Source: Sinorhizobium americanum (GTDB lineage: Bacteria; Pseudomonadota; Alphaproteobacteria; Rhizobiales; Rhizobiaceae). Taken from it: DNA of 64,000 nt. The notes under the pieces were generated by a model. It did not search any database. It was not told the DNA's origin and was given only the letters and a program-made list of their open reading frames with translations. The position numbers and the translations under genes were made by a program. The DNA lies in assembly GCF_001651855.1 (NCBI RefSeq), contig NZ_LNQC01000049.1, positions 364,322 to 428,321 on the forward strand. Direction: 5' to 3'. Of this stretch, positions 8,937 to 17,148 are shown piece after piece. The number at the start of each line of letters is the position of its first letter. The first letter of the stretch is position 1.

Positions 8937-9984
8937 CGGTCGAAAGCCGCACCACGCGCACGCCGAGACCTTCGCCGATCCTGATCAATTCGCCCTTTCC
9001 GACGAGCCGCCCGTTCGCCAGGATATTCACGGGGCTGGAGAGGCTCGGGCTTGCGTGAAGCACCGTGCCTTCGCCCATCCTGGCGAGCTCCTTCAGCGGA
9101 AATTCGGCACGCCCGATCTCGAAGACCAGCTCGACCGGCAGGTCGGCGAGCGGTTCGAGCTCTTCGGACGAAGGCGTTTCCTGCTTTGACATGGCGGAAG
9201 ATTCCCAACTTGGTTTCAAGACTTGCCAGCCGGTGGCGAAAACGAGGCCGGCTTCGCTGCGGCGGAGCGCGGCGATGAGGTGATTGCCAAGCACCGCGAT
9301 AGGATCGCAGGCATGGGATTGCTCGCACATGACGACGTCGCCGGGGCGCAGGCTTGCCAATTCGGTGAGGCTCAGCTGCTGCGTTCCGGCGCGGATCTGG
9401 ACCGGTTGGACGAGATTGCCCGTCACCGCATTCAGCAGGCCGGCACGGGTATCGAAGGCTTCTCCGAGCTTCAACGCCGCCGCGGCGCTCAGGTGCAGTT
9501 CCGCCGGGAGCGGCACCTCGCTGCCGTCGATCGTCCAGCAGAGCTTGATCGGAAAGTCCGGGGTCGAGTCCGGCGGGCCGAGGCGAAGCGGTTCTCCGAG
9601 ACGCTTCTCCAGTGCTTCGAGAGAAGGAGCGAGGGTCACTTCGAGGAGTATGTTGCGTTGCAGTGCCGTGAGGTCCGCGATTCTGCCACGGACCCCGATT
9701 GCCGCCGAGATCGCGTCAAGGGCGGCGGCAGGCACCAGCCACCGACCCGGTGAGGTGCCGATCCGGAACGCCAGCTCGACCGGTTCCGCCAGGCTCCCCG
9801 TGCTCTCGCCGGGTTCGAAGCCGATTTCGTTCGGCGGCAGCGACAGCCGGAACGGGGCCCTTGTCCCGACCAGCAGGTTGGTGAGGTCCACATGCGCCGC
9901 GTTCACTTCCGGCAGCCACGAGGCGTCCTCCGCCGGCGGGCGGAGTTCGGTGGCGCTGATCCTTGGCTGCACGGTCGAGCTCAT
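8929..9984 (-). CDS. sctQ: T3SS cytoplasmic ring (C-ring/sorting platform) protein SctQ
   Basis: 351 aa, close to family length. The last 80 residues form a SpoA (FliN-like) domain (LPVELVFEIGRAEFPLKEL...VNILANGRLVGKGELIRIGE). A divergent SpoA1-like part lies upstream, and the N-terminal two thirds are poorly conserved, as usual for SctQ. It forms the sorting platform with SctK, SctL and SctN, all encoded just upstream. Confidence 0.9.
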   Translation of the reverse strand: MSSTVQPRISATELRPPAEDASWLPEVNAAHVDLTNLLVGTRAPFRLSLPPNEIGFEPGESTGSLAEPVELAFRIGTSPGRWLVPAAALDAISAAIGVRGRIADLTALQRNILLEVTLAPSLEALEKRLGEPLRLGPPDSTPDFPIKLCWTIDGSEVPLPAELHLSAAAALKLGEAFDTRAGLLNAVTGNLVQPVQIRAGTQQLSLTELASLRPGDVVMCEQSHACDPIAVLGNHLIAALRRSEAGLVFATGWQVLKPSWESSAMSKQETPSSEELEPLADLPVELVFEIGRAEFPLKELARMGEGTVLHASPSLSSPVNILANGRLVGKGELIRIGEGLGVRVVRLSTDG

Positions 9985-9985
9985 C

Positions 9986-10468
9986 CTACCGCTTCCTGCC
10001 CGGGTGACGGATCGCCTCTTCGTCCTCGATCTCGGTGGCGAGATCGGAGCGCTTCTTTTCCTTTCGCTGCTTCTCCCCGGCGACGATCAGGATCCGGTCA
10101 TGCAGCTTCTCTTTGCGCCGATACTCGGCTGCAAGCTCTTCCCTTTTCAGGGCCTCCTGCCTTTCTTGCCGTTTCGCGTCGTGGCTGTGCTCCTCCAGTT
10201 CGCGGGCGCGGTGGGAAAGGTCGGATAGCGCGCCGCGATATCGCTCGAGGTCGCGATGATCGACGGGACCTTGAGCGAGATTGGTGTAGAGGGTCTGCTC
10301 TTCCCGCCGGCGCTGTTCCTCATGCGCAAGGTTTTCAGCCTTCGCCGCTTCCAGCGCCCGGACGGTTTGGTCATGCCGGTTGTGCTGGCGCTGGGCCTGT
10401 TCCGCGGCCCGTCGCATCCGCATCGCCCTCAATTCGACGAGCTGCCGCAAATCGCCTTTCCGGGTCAC
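9986..10468 (-). CDS. sctO: T3SS stalk protein SctO (YscO/FliJ-like)
   Basis: 160 aa, almost entirely charged coiled coil (Arg/Glu/Gln-rich heptads), no membrane segment. SctO is a FliJ-type stalk linking the ATPase hexamer to the export gate. Identification rests on length, coiled-coil composition and the position directly after the ATPase gene, as with y4yJ in rhizobia. It starts with GTG inside a GTGA overlap with the sctN stop. Confidence 0.85.
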   Translation of the reverse strand: MTRKGDLRQLVELRAMRMRRAAEQAQRQHNRHDQTVRALEAAKAENLAHEEQRRREEQTLYTNLAQGPVDHRDLERYRGALSDLSHRARELEEHSHDAKRQERQEALKREELAAEYRRKEKLHDRILIVAGEKQRKEKKRSDLATEIEDEEAIRHPGRKR

Positions 10469-11811
10469 GCAGCCAACCTCTTCATGTGTTCGATGGTCGC
10501 TTCAAGCGACGAAAACTCCTCGCTCGTCTGCCGCAGGAAGGCTTCGATCGCCTCCCGCTTGTCGATCGCATCATCGGTGAGTGAGTCCGCGCCGCGTTCG
10601 TACTCACCGACCCGCAGCAAGAGCTCGATCTCCTGATAGCGGGCAAGCAGCGTCCGGATATGGGCCGCATCGTCCCGGTGCGTCCTGCCGGCGACCGTTT
10701 CCATCAACCGGCTGCGGCTCTTCAGGATATCGATCGCCGGGAAGAAGTTGCGCTCGGCGAGATCGGAACTCAGCACGATATGGCCGTCGAGAATGGCCTT
10801 GGTCTCTTCGGCGACCGGGTCCAGCGCGCCGTCGCCTTCGGTCAGCACCGTGTAAAGTGCGGTAATCGAGCCGCCTTGTCCCGGTCCGGCGCGCTCGAGC
10901 AGGCGCGGCAGGGCGGCAAAGAGCGACGGCGGATAGCCACGGCGCGTCGGAGGCTCGCCGGCCGCAAGGCCGATCTCCCGCTGCGCCCGGGCGAAACGGG
11001 TGACGCTGTCCATCAAGAGCAGGACGTCGCGTCCCTGATCGCGGAAATACTCGGCGATCGCGGTTGCGGTATAGGCCGCCTTCACCCGTTCGATCGCCGG
11101 CCGGTCGGAAGTCGCGACGACGACGACCGAGCGCCGGCGCCCCTCTTCGCCGAGCTGCGCTTCGATGAATTCCCGCACCTCGCGGCCGCGCTCGCCGATC
11201 AGCCCGACGACGATGACGTCGGCCTGCGTGCCGCGGACGATGGCGGAAAGCAGCGAGGACTTGCCGACGCCGGGCTCGCCGAAAATGCCGATGCGCTGGC
11301 CGCGCGCCACCGTCAGCAAGCCGTCGATGGCCCGGATGCCGAGTTGCAGCGGCTCGGTGATCAGGTCGCGCTGGAGCGGATGCGGCGGCGGCCGATGCGT
11401 CGGGTAATAGGTGTCGGTGACGACCGGAGTTCTCCGCCCGTCGGGTAGATCCAGGATTTCGCCCAAGGGGTTGAGCACCCGACCGAGGAGGTCGTCGCAG
11501 ACGGGGATTTGCAGGGTCCGGCCGGTGGCGATGACCTCAGCGCGTGTCGACATGCCGTCGAGGTCGCCGATCGGCGTCAGCACCGCCTCCTCGTCCTCGA
11601 AGCCTACCACCTCCGCCGGTACCGTCGCACCGGACACGGGATCGCGGAGATGGCAGAGTTCGCCAATCCGCACCATCGGCGCGGTCGCGTGGACGATGAT
11701 GCCGGTGATCCGGCGGACGCGGCCATGCACCGGCCGCGTTTCGCTGCCGAGCGCGCGCTCGCGCAGCCTCCGGACAAGGTCGCCCGGATCGGCCAAGAAA
11801 TGCTCGTTCAT
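10465..11811 (-). CDS. sctN: T3SS ATPase SctN
   Basis: 448 aa secretion ATPase of the FliI/YscN/RhcN family. It energises unfolding of substrates and release of chaperones at the export gate. Walker A GEPGVGKS at about residues 178-185, Walker B region DVLLLMDSVTR near 275, then ARAQREIGLAAGEPPTRRGYPPS and the arginine-finger region. The start lies in an ATGA overlap with sctL; an in-frame extension further upstream would sit inside sctL and is rejected. All catalytic motifs look intact. Confidence 0.97.
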   Translation of the reverse strand: MNEHFLADPGDLVRRLRERALGSETRPVHGRVRRITGIIVHATAPMVRIGELCHLRDPVSGATVPAEVVGFEDEEAVLTPIGDLDGMSTRAEVIATGRTLQIPVCDDLLGRVLNPLGEILDLPDGRRTPVVTDTYYPTHRPPPHPLQRDLITEPLQLGIRAIDGLLTVARGQRIGIFGEPGVGKSSLLSAIVRGTQADVIVVGLIGERGREVREFIEAQLGEEGRRRSVVVVATSDRPAIERVKAAYTATAIAEYFRDQGRDVLLLMDSVTRFARAQREIGLAAGEPPTRRGYPPSLFAALPRLLERAGPGQGGSITALYTVLTEGDGALDPVAEETKAILDGHIVLSSDLAERNFFPAIDILKSRSRLMETVAGRTHRDDAAHIRTLLARYQEIELLLRVGEYERGADSLTDDAIDKREAIEAFLRQTSEEFSSLEATIEHMKRLAA

Positions 11812-12413
11812 GCGGGTAAATCCGTGCGGCTGGATCGGGCGCCGAGCAGCGCCTCGCGGATCACCGAAAGCTGGGTGTCGAGCCCGGCATCGACCACGGC
11901 CACGGCGTTGGCGAGAACGCATTTGCTGCCGTCGAGCCGCGGATCGGCGAGGACGGCGATCTTCAGCGTGCCACTGTCGTTTTCCCGATGCACGAGTTCG
12001 GTGACGCGTTCGGCAAGCGCCGGAGCAACGGTGATCGTCACCTCACGCTCATGCTGGAACGACTGCAGCGCCTGCAGCGCCAGCCTCGCGACGAGTTCGG
12101 CCTGATCGAAGCGGCCGATCAACTTCTCGACGACTGCCAGGCTGAGCTCGGCAATCTGCCGGTCGAGCCCGGCCATATAGGCATTGACGTCTGCGGTGGT
12201 TTTCAGGAGCAGCGCTGCCGCCTGGCGTTCTCCGTCGAGCCGGCCGGCCTCGTAGCCCTCCCTCCTGCTCTCCTCGACGATGGCGCGCACCTCCGCGCGC
12301 TGCCGGTCCGCCTCGGCCTTCGCTGCCTCCAGGAAGGCGAAGCCTGCGAGCCAATGCTCTGCTTCCGCCTGCCGGAGAATTTTCCTGGTGGGGCTTGGAG
12401 GGAGCTCGTTCAT
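11808..12413 (-). CDS. sctL: T3SS ATPase regulator SctL
   Basis: 201 aa protein of the HrpE/YscL/FliH family (NolV in rhizobia), the spoke joining the ATPase to SctQ. An N-terminal Ala/Glu/Arg-rich coiled coil with regularly spaced Glu/Ala is followed by the conserved C-terminal part (LSLAVVEKLIGRFDQAELVARLALQAL...DPRLDGSKCVL). The start follows GGAGG and overlaps the sctK stop by ATGA. Confidence 0.92.
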   Translation of the reverse strand: MNELPPSPTRKILRQAEAEHWLAGFAFLEAAKAEADRQRAEVRAIVEESRREGYEAGRLDGERQAAALLLKTTADVNAYMAGLDRQIAELSLAVVEKLIGRFDQAELVARLALQALQSFQHEREVTITVAPALAERVTELVHRENDSGTLKIAVLADPRLDGSKCVLANAVAVVDAGLDTQLSVIREALLGARSSRTDLPA

Positions 12414-13081
12414 CCGGCCTCCTTCGCCATCGCCTCGATATTCTTGTCCTGCATGAGGCGCCTGACGATCGCCGCACCCCGCTCGGCATCGCTCTCCTGC
12501 AGAAATGCTACGTCTTCGTCGGTCTCGTCGCGAAGGCGCAGCCAGGCCGCCAGCGGCTGCGGCAGGGAGGCCTGCCAGCTTGCCCAGCATTTGCGGCCGT
12601 CGGTTTCGATCGCCTGCATCAGGTGATCGCGGTCGCTCGGCGGCGCGTGGCCGGCGGCGAGGTCGCGGTTGTGGATGGCGAGCTGAAAGGCGGCGTCGCC
12701 GATCCGCGATTTCATCTCGGCGACCTCCCGGCTGCGGATTTCGCCGGCCAGCACATGGCCCCAGAACACAGCGCCGGCCACATGGCTGTAGTGCTCGATC
12801 CGTTCGGGCGGCAATGCGAGCAGCTGGAGGTCCCCTTCTGCCGGGCGTGGACAGGAGAATGGCTCGGGAAGGCGATACTTTTCGCCGAGCAGGCGTGCGA
12901 GCGGCCGCTGTACCCGGGCGGACTGCTGCAGTCGCGCGGCTGTTTCGAGGGAGATCGCCTCGTCATAGGCATGGACGATATGGCGGGGTTGAACGAGGCG
13001 GGCCGGAGCCGTCTGGAAGATTGCCCAAACGTCCCGCGGCACGGCATCCGCCGAACCCTCTGCCGGAAAAGTTTCCTTCAT
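12410..13081 (-). CDS. sctK: T3SS sorting platform protein SctK (NolU-like)
   Basis: 223 aa. Weakly conserved protein between sctJ and sctL, the position held by nolU/hrpD/yscK in Rhc and Hrp loci. Visible HrpD-like features are a long helical core with FWGHVLAGEIRSREVAEMKSRIG and a C-terminal Glu/Asp-rich helix. It caps the six pods of the sorting platform. The ATG used here makes an ATGA overlap with sctJ; a farther ATG at 13141 would overlap sctJ by 64 bases and is less likely. Confidence 0.8.
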   Translation of the reverse strand: MKETFPAEGSADAVPRDVWAIFQTAPARLVQPRHIVHAYDEAISLETAARLQQSARVQRPLARLLGEKYRLPEPFSCPRPAEGDLQLLALPPERIEHYSHVAGAVFWGHVLAGEIRSREVAEMKSRIGDAAFQLAIHNRDLAAGHAPPSDRDHLMQAIETDGRKCWASWQASLPQPLAAWLRLRDETDEDVAFLQESDAERGAAIVRRLMQDKNIEAMAKEAG

Positions 13082-13878
13082 TTCGCCGGCCCGTAGGGTT
13101 GCAGCGGATAGACTTTCCGGCGCCGGCTCTGCTTCCGCCACGCCAGATAGCCGAGGCAGCCGACCGCCGCGACGAGGCCACCCAGAAGGCAGCCGAAGAT
13201 CAATCTTGCCTTGGCGACACTCGCCGGCAGCATCCAGATCCCCAGGAAGGAGGTCAGCTCGGCAGCCCCGGCCGGTTCGCTACCCCGCTGGCTGGCGACC
13301 GGCACGACCGAGACCTTCTCGTAGGTGAGGCCCGATATGCTGTTGGCGACCAGGGTCTTGATCCGCGGGATCAGCGGATTGACGTCGAGATCGGCCTCGT
13401 GTCGGATGAACACGGAAGCCGAGGCCGGGATGGCGTTGCGCTGCAGCGGGTCGTTGTCGGGCAGGACGACGTGGACGCGGGCCGATAGAACGCCGTCGAT
13501 TTCGGAAACCGTGCGGGACAGCTCTTCGCTCAGCGCATAGATCATCTGGGCCCGTTCCTGCACCGGCGAGGCGACAAGCCCCTCCTGCTGGAACACCGTG
13601 CCGAGCGTCGCAAACTTCTCCTTCGGAAGACCCGCCATGTTGAGCACGGTCACGGCCTGCGAGAACTGATCCTCGTCGACGGTCACCGTCAGCTTGCCGT
13701 CCTTCTCAACGACGCGGCCCGCCGCGATGCCCTTCGAGAGCAGCGTGGCGACCATCTCGTTCGCCTCGCGCTCGTCGAGATTGGTATAGAGGTCGACGCT
13801 ACAGGCCTGCAGCGACAAAGCCACCACCGCGAGCGCCAGTCCGCGCCCAATTGCCGGGAACCGCCGCAAGGTCGTCAT
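13078..13878 (-). CDS. sctJ: T3SS inner-membrane ring lipoprotein SctJ
   Basis: 266 aa. Lipoprotein signal with lipobox LQAC (Cys26), the family start DLYTNLDEREANEMVATLLSKGI, two ring-building motifs, the segment HVVLPDNDPLQRNAIPASASVFIRH (cited only to name the region; key residues L-P and S-A-S-V-F-I-R), and a C-terminal membrane helix at about 223-243 followed by a basic tail. Forms the inner-membrane ring with SctD. Start in an ATGA overlap with the upstream gene. Confidence 0.96.
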   Translation of the reverse strand: MTTLRRFPAIGRGLALAVVALSLQACSVDLYTNLDEREANEMVATLLSKGIAAGRVVEKDGKLTVTVDEDQFSQAVTVLNMAGLPKEKFATLGTVFQQEGLVASPVQERAQMIYALSEELSRTVSEIDGVLSARVHVVLPDNDPLQRNAIPASASVFIRHEADLDVNPLIPRIKTLVANSISGLTYEKVSVVPVASQRGSEPAGAAELTSFLGIWMLPASVAKARLIFGCLLGGLVAAVGCLGYLAWRKQSRRRKVYPLQPYGPAK

Positions 13879-14303
13879 TGACCCTTGGTGAGCGTCATCG
13901 TCGCGCTGGTGAACTGCGTCGGAGCCCGGACGACCATCTGCGTCTCGATCGCATGGTCGAAAATCCGCCCCAAGGTTTCGACAAGCCGTCCTGCGTCGCT
14001 GTCGGGCGTCCGGGCGGCACTGGCTGCGCCGCTCGGCGCGCTCGGAAGGAAGGACGGCGCCGTCAGCGATTTGCCCGGCTCGGCGAGAAGAGTGCTGCCA
14101 TTGGCAAAATTCCCGGCCCGCTCGACAAAGCCCTTCAGGTTGTCGACGATCGTTCGGCCGAGATCAGCCGGGCTTGCGCCGTGCGGCAGGCTCCCGGCAT
14201 TGAGCGCCGCGTGCTCGAACAGGCCTTGCGACGTGATGGCGACCGAATCCTGCGGCGCAGGGGAGATGGCGAAGGCATTCTCAACTGGTGGAACAACCGT
14301 CAT
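13875..14303 (-). CDS. T3SS inner rod candidate SctI (NopB/NolB position)
   Basis: 142 aa, no signal peptide. The C-terminal end (TLGRIFDHAIETQMVV, then TSATMTLTKGQ) has the helical, polar ending typical of SctI inner-rod proteins. The N-terminal half is Pro/Ser/Ala-rich and probably disordered. Position directly before sctJ equals nolB/nopB in Rhc loci. RBS GGAGAC precedes the ATG. It could instead be a secreted pilus-associated protein like NopB. Confidence 0.6.
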   Translation of the reverse strand: MTVVPPVENAFAISPAPQDSVAITSQGLFEHAALNAGSLPHGASPADLGRTIVDNLKGFVERAGNFANGSTLLAEPGKSLTAPSFLPSAPSGAASAARTPDSDAGRLVETLGRIFDHAIETQMVVRAPTQFTSATMTLTKGQ

Positions 14304-14334
14304 GGCTGCGTCTCCTGTCGCATGTAGGGGTGGA

Positions 14335-14523
14335 CTATTCCTCGTCGGCCAGCGCTTCGTTCAGGACTTCCTGGGCGATCTTCATCATTTCCTGCGCAAT
14401 CAATTGCCCGCCGCCGCTTGCAACGGCCTGCTGCAGCGCCTCGTCGAACCGGGCCTGAGACGGGTCCGCATTCTGTGTCTGCGTGGCCGCCTGCGCTGCA
14501 GTCGTGGCTACCGAACCGGTCAT
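14335..14523 (-). CDS. Small T3SS operon protein, 62 aa
   Basis: 62 aa with a Thr/Ala/Gln-rich start and a predicted amphipathic helix at the C terminus (FDEALQQAV...LIAQEMMKIAQEVLNEAL). The start lies in an ATGA overlap with the sctC1 stop, so it is surely part of the operon. Size and helix pattern would suit a needle/rod-type subunit or its partner, but there is no Pro-x-Asn-Pro turn as in YscF-type needles. I cannot assign it to a named family. Confidence 0.7.
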   Translation of the reverse strand: MTGSVATTAAQAATQTQNADPSQARFDEALQQAVASGGGQLIAQEMMKIAQEVLNEALADEE

Positions 14524-15188
14524 CGTCGATCTCCTCCCGAGGGGGTGCTTGCATTGGAATTGGTGTCGGAGTTTGCGGCGGTCTGGCGATCCCTCTCGAC
14601 CAGATCCGCCGTCACCTCGTCGCGCTGCCCACCGCGAAAGATCCGCACCCGCGGATCGTCGGTTTGTGTCGCCGGCGGCGGCTGAACGGATGCCGCCACC
14701 TGCTTCACCATCGCGATGAAGGGCGGCGGCCCGGAAACGCGAAGCGCCGGCGCATTGGCGGTGGCGCGCACCGAAAAGCGGCCGTCCATGAGATCGAGGC
14801 GCTCGATCTCGTCGATGACGGAGCGGCCGTTCGCCCGGCCTATACCGATGATCTCAGTCGAGAACTCGTCGCTGGTATTGATGTGCAGGATCGATCCGTC
14901 GAAATACCAGATCAGGCCGTTGGCCTGCGTCAGCCTGTCGAGGAAGCCACCTGCCGTCGCGGCGCGGATTTCGCCGCGCACCTGCCCGCGGATCCTGTCG
15001 GAGAGGACTACGGGAATCGACAGATTGCGGCCGAATTCCTTCAGTGCGTCGCGAACATCCTGGTCGATCAGGACATAGCTGTATCGGCTGTCATACCACC
15101 GCGGCGCCTCCGCGAAGGCAAGCCCTGTGGTTGCTATTGTAGTGATAGCAAACAGACAGAGCCTCCCCGTGAGCATGACCATCTTCAT
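14520..15188 (-). CDS. rhcC1: T3SS outer-membrane secretin N-terminal protein SctC1 (RhcC1/NolW-like)
   Basis: 222 aa. Signal peptide MKMVMLTGRLCLFAITT... cleaved after AFA, then the secretin N0/N1-type domain (YVLIDQDVRDALKEFGRNL, RIRGQVRGEI, LDRLTQANGLIWYFDG, then IERLDLMDGRFSVRA). There is no C-terminal secretin barrel. In rhizobial T3SS the secretin is split in two genes; the barrel part here is the Tad-like gene at 19659. Tail after residue 170 is Thr/Asn/Gln-rich. It is the first gene of the minus-strand operon. Confidence 0.9.
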   Translation of the reverse strand: MKMVMLTGRLCLFAITTIATTGLAFAEAPRWYDSRYSYVLIDQDVRDALKEFGRNLSIPVVLSDRIRGQVRGEIRAATAGGFLDRLTQANGLIWYFDGSILHINTSDEFSTEIIGIGRANGRSVIDEIERLDLMDGRFSVRATANAPALRVSGPPPFIAMVKQVAASVQPPPATQTDDPRVRIFRGGQRDEVTADLVERDRQTAANSDTNSNASTPSGGDRR

Positions 15189-15557
15189 GGCAAACGTTCC
15201 GATTGTCCGCGTCGAGCGGCTGAAAGCTATAACAGTAGATCGGAACGCGCAACTCGGAGTTGGGCAAATTCGATGCCAACGATGAGCGCTAAACAAGCGA
15301 TGTCTGGAAGGTATTATGAAATAAACTATATCGTCGTGTTATAATACAATGAACAACCGATTTGGCCGCGATTCAATCGTTTAATATCACGAAGAATTAC
15401 ATATTGAAATATTATGTGATGCTCTCGGAAATTGTCATTCCGGAACTTCGACCTTAACCATTGCTGCGCCCGATGGAGGGTAGTCGACTCGATAAGGAAA
15501 GCATGCCGGCAGCGTGAGCCGCACTCCCAAGCCGGCCGAATTATCAAGGAGAAGACA
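15189..15557. promoter_or_regulatory. AT-rich divergent promoter region of the two T3SS operons
   Basis: The stretch between sctC1 and the 53 aa gene is markedly AT-rich (especially 15290-15430), unlike its surroundings. It must hold the promoters of both T3SS operons. An inverted repeat CGGAA-N7-TTCCG lies at 15426-15442, about 115 bases upstream of the 53 aa gene. No convincing tts box was found here. Confidence 0.6.
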
Positions 15558-15719
15558 ATGGCAGTTTCCGGTGTGGGCGGTACGCAAACCTCGGACAATT
15601 CGATCCAGAAAATGACGGACGCCTTTGACAAGGCGATTGAGAAGTCCGCCAAGATCACCGAAATCACGACCGAAAAGAAGGTCGCGCTCGACGCCGCAAA
15701 GCAGCGTCCGAACGGCTAA
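15558..15719 (+). CDS. 53 aa needle/pilus subunit candidate (SctF/NopA-like)
   Basis: 53 aa, polar, with one long predicted amphipathic helix (KMTDAFDKAIEKSAKITEI...KVALDAAKQRP). No signal peptide, no Cys. RBS AAGGAGAAGAC immediately precedes the ATG. It is the first gene of the plus-strand operon and is closed off by a strong hairpin before sctD, which would give many more copies than the downstream genes, as expected for a needle subunit. In rhizobia nopA sits just before the sctD homologue. It is shorter than typical SctF (60-80 aa), so the assignment is tentative. Confidence 0.6.
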   Translation: MAVSGVGGTQTSDNSIQKMTDAFDKAIEKSAKITEITTEKKVALDAAKQRPNG

Positions 15720-15728
15720 GATAGCCCG

Positions 15729-15751
15729 AAGGGCGGCCTTGGGCCGCCCTT
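15729..15751 (+). terminator. Strong hairpin between 53 aa gene and sctD
   Basis: A perfect 10-bp stem AAGGGCGGCC / GGCCGCCCTT with a TTG loop starts 10 bases after the stop codon, followed by CATCCATTT. It is probably a partial terminator or 3'-end stabiliser that separates the level of the small subunit from the apparatus genes. Confidence 0.75.
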
Positions 15752-15841
15752 CATCCATTTGCAAGGTTTCTGACTTGGACCGGGCCGTGCTTTGTGCACG
15801 GCGTCGGTGTCTCGGCTATCCGCGAGCGAGGTGATGATTCC

Positions 15842-16750
15842 ATGGCATCCAATCTGGTCTTGAGGAATTCGGCCGCGCCATTGACGCTCGATGTCCTTAA
15901 GGGCGTTCACAGCGGCGTCTGTCTGCCGCTGGAGAAGGGCGCCTATCTGATCGGCTCCGGGGCCGATTGCGATCTGATGCTCAGCGACCATGACGTGTCC
16001 GCGCAACACGTGCGTCTGCAGTTTGCGGGATCCGAGGTGATGATCGAGGCCCTCGGCGCCGATCTCGTGGTGGGCGACACGACCGTGCCCGTCGGGCACG
16101 GGCTTCAGGTTCCGGTGCCGGTGACCGTTACGCTCGGCAGCGCCAGCCTCAGCCTTTCCCGGCCGGTGCGGGAAGCAGCCGGTCGAAAGGCGGAAAAGTC
16201 CTCGCGGGCAAGCTGGATGCTCGGCGGCGTGGCCGCCTTTTCGCTTCTGACCATAGCGGCGGTGCAGGCGGGGGTCGCGGAGGTCGATCATCGGCCGTCC
16301 GTCATGGGTCTCGACAGCAAGACGGTGACGACCGGGACGATCGCTTCCTCGGCTCCCTCGCCGCAGGATGTCTCGGCGGCGCTTGCGGCACGGCTTGGCG
16401 AAGCCGGCCTGTCGGACCTGAAGATCGAGGCCGACGGCACACGGCTTTCCGTTTCCGGTGATGTCGATGACGCAGGCCGCAAAAGCTGGGGCGAGGTCCA
16501 GGCCTGGTTCGACCGCAGCTACGGCACGAATTATGTCCTGACCAGCCTGGTCGATGAGGCCGCTCCGCAGAGCGCCCCGAAGTTCCACCTGCAGGCCGTT
16601 TGGTTCGGCGAGACACCCTATGCGATCAGTGCCGACGGGGCGCGGCTCTACAAGGGGGCTGCCCTCGAGGACGGCTGGTACATCAAGGATATCCGCGACG
16701 GCAGCCTGACGGCGGCGCGGCAGGGCGAAGAATTCGTCCTCCGCTTCTAA
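15842..16750 (+). CDS. sctD: T3SS inner-membrane ring protein SctD
   Basis: 302 aa. N-terminal cytoplasmic FHA-like domain (GVCLPLEKGAYLIGSGADCDLML with the S-D-H-D-V-S-x-x-H pattern). One membrane segment at about 125-145 (ASWMLGGVAAFSLLTIAAVQAG), then a periplasmic ring-building (BON-like) domain (ARLGEAGLSDLKIEADGTRLSV) and a short C-terminal domain. Shorter than YscD (about 420 aa), as in other Rhc SctD. The ATG at 15842 has a better site and matches the FHA start; an upstream ATG at 15794 is rejected. Confidence 0.88.
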   Translation: MASNLVLRNSAAPLTLDVLKGVHSGVCLPLEKGAYLIGSGADCDLMLSDHDVSAQHVRLQFAGSEVMIEALGADLVVGDTTVPVGHGLQVPVPVTVTLGSASLSLSRPVREAAGRKAEKSSRASWMLGGVAAFSLLTIAAVQAGVAEVDHRPSVMGLDSKTVTTGTIASSAPSPQDVSAALAARLGEAGLSDLKIEADGTRLSVSGDVDDAGRKSWGEVQAWFDRSYGTNYVLTSLVDEAAPQSAPKFHLQAVWFGETPYAISADGARLYKGAALEDGWYIKDIRDGSLTAARQGEEFVLRF

Positions 16751-16773
16751 AGGCCTGACGGGAGGGCAGCAAG

Positions 16774-17148
16774 ATGAGCATCGAGGTCCGCCGTCACGAC
16801 AATCGCAGCCGCGGCCAGCCGAGTGCGGTGTCGTTGCGACCGGAGGCGGCCGGACGGGCGCAAACGCAGGAGTTCGACGCGCGGCTGCTGCAGTCGATCC
16901 GCCAGGCGCGCCAGAAGATGCCGGCCGGCAATGTCCGGACCGGCGCGGCCGAGCGGGCGAGGCTCTCGAACGCCAGCCTGTTCGACCTGTCGCGTTCCCA
17001 GGAGATCCTCACCTACATCGTCCGGGAGGTCTTGCCCGGACTGGATCTCGACGAGGATATCGCCAAGCTCACCGCTTCGATGCTGACCGACGAGATTGAA
17101 AGCCGACGCGATCTCCAGCACCGGCTCATGCAGGCGCAAAGCAGTTGA
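16774..17148 (+). CDS. Unknown T3SS operon protein, 124 aa
   Basis: 124 aa, soluble, Arg-rich, no Cys. N-terminal 40 residues look disordered; the C-terminal part is helical (DLSRSQEILTYIVREVLPGL, then DIAKLTASMLTDEIESRRDL). Good RBS GGGAGG. It lies between sctD and the TPR gene, and its stop overlaps the next start (TTGA). I do not recognise the family; candidates are a needle co-chaperone (SctE/YscE role) working with the TPR protein. Confidence 0.8.
   Translation: MSIEVRRHDNRSRGQPSAVSLRPEAAGRAQTQEFDARLLQSIRQARQKMPAGNVRTGAAERARLSNASLFDLSRSQEILTYIVREVLPGLDLDEDIAKLTASMLTDEIESRRDLQHRLMQAQSS

Noticed and set aside
15421..15446. Second tts-box-like site before the 53 aa gene (CTCGGAAATT...CCGGAAC)
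   Set aside because: It matches only about half of the conserved positions and the CC is off by one; kept only as an inverted repeat.
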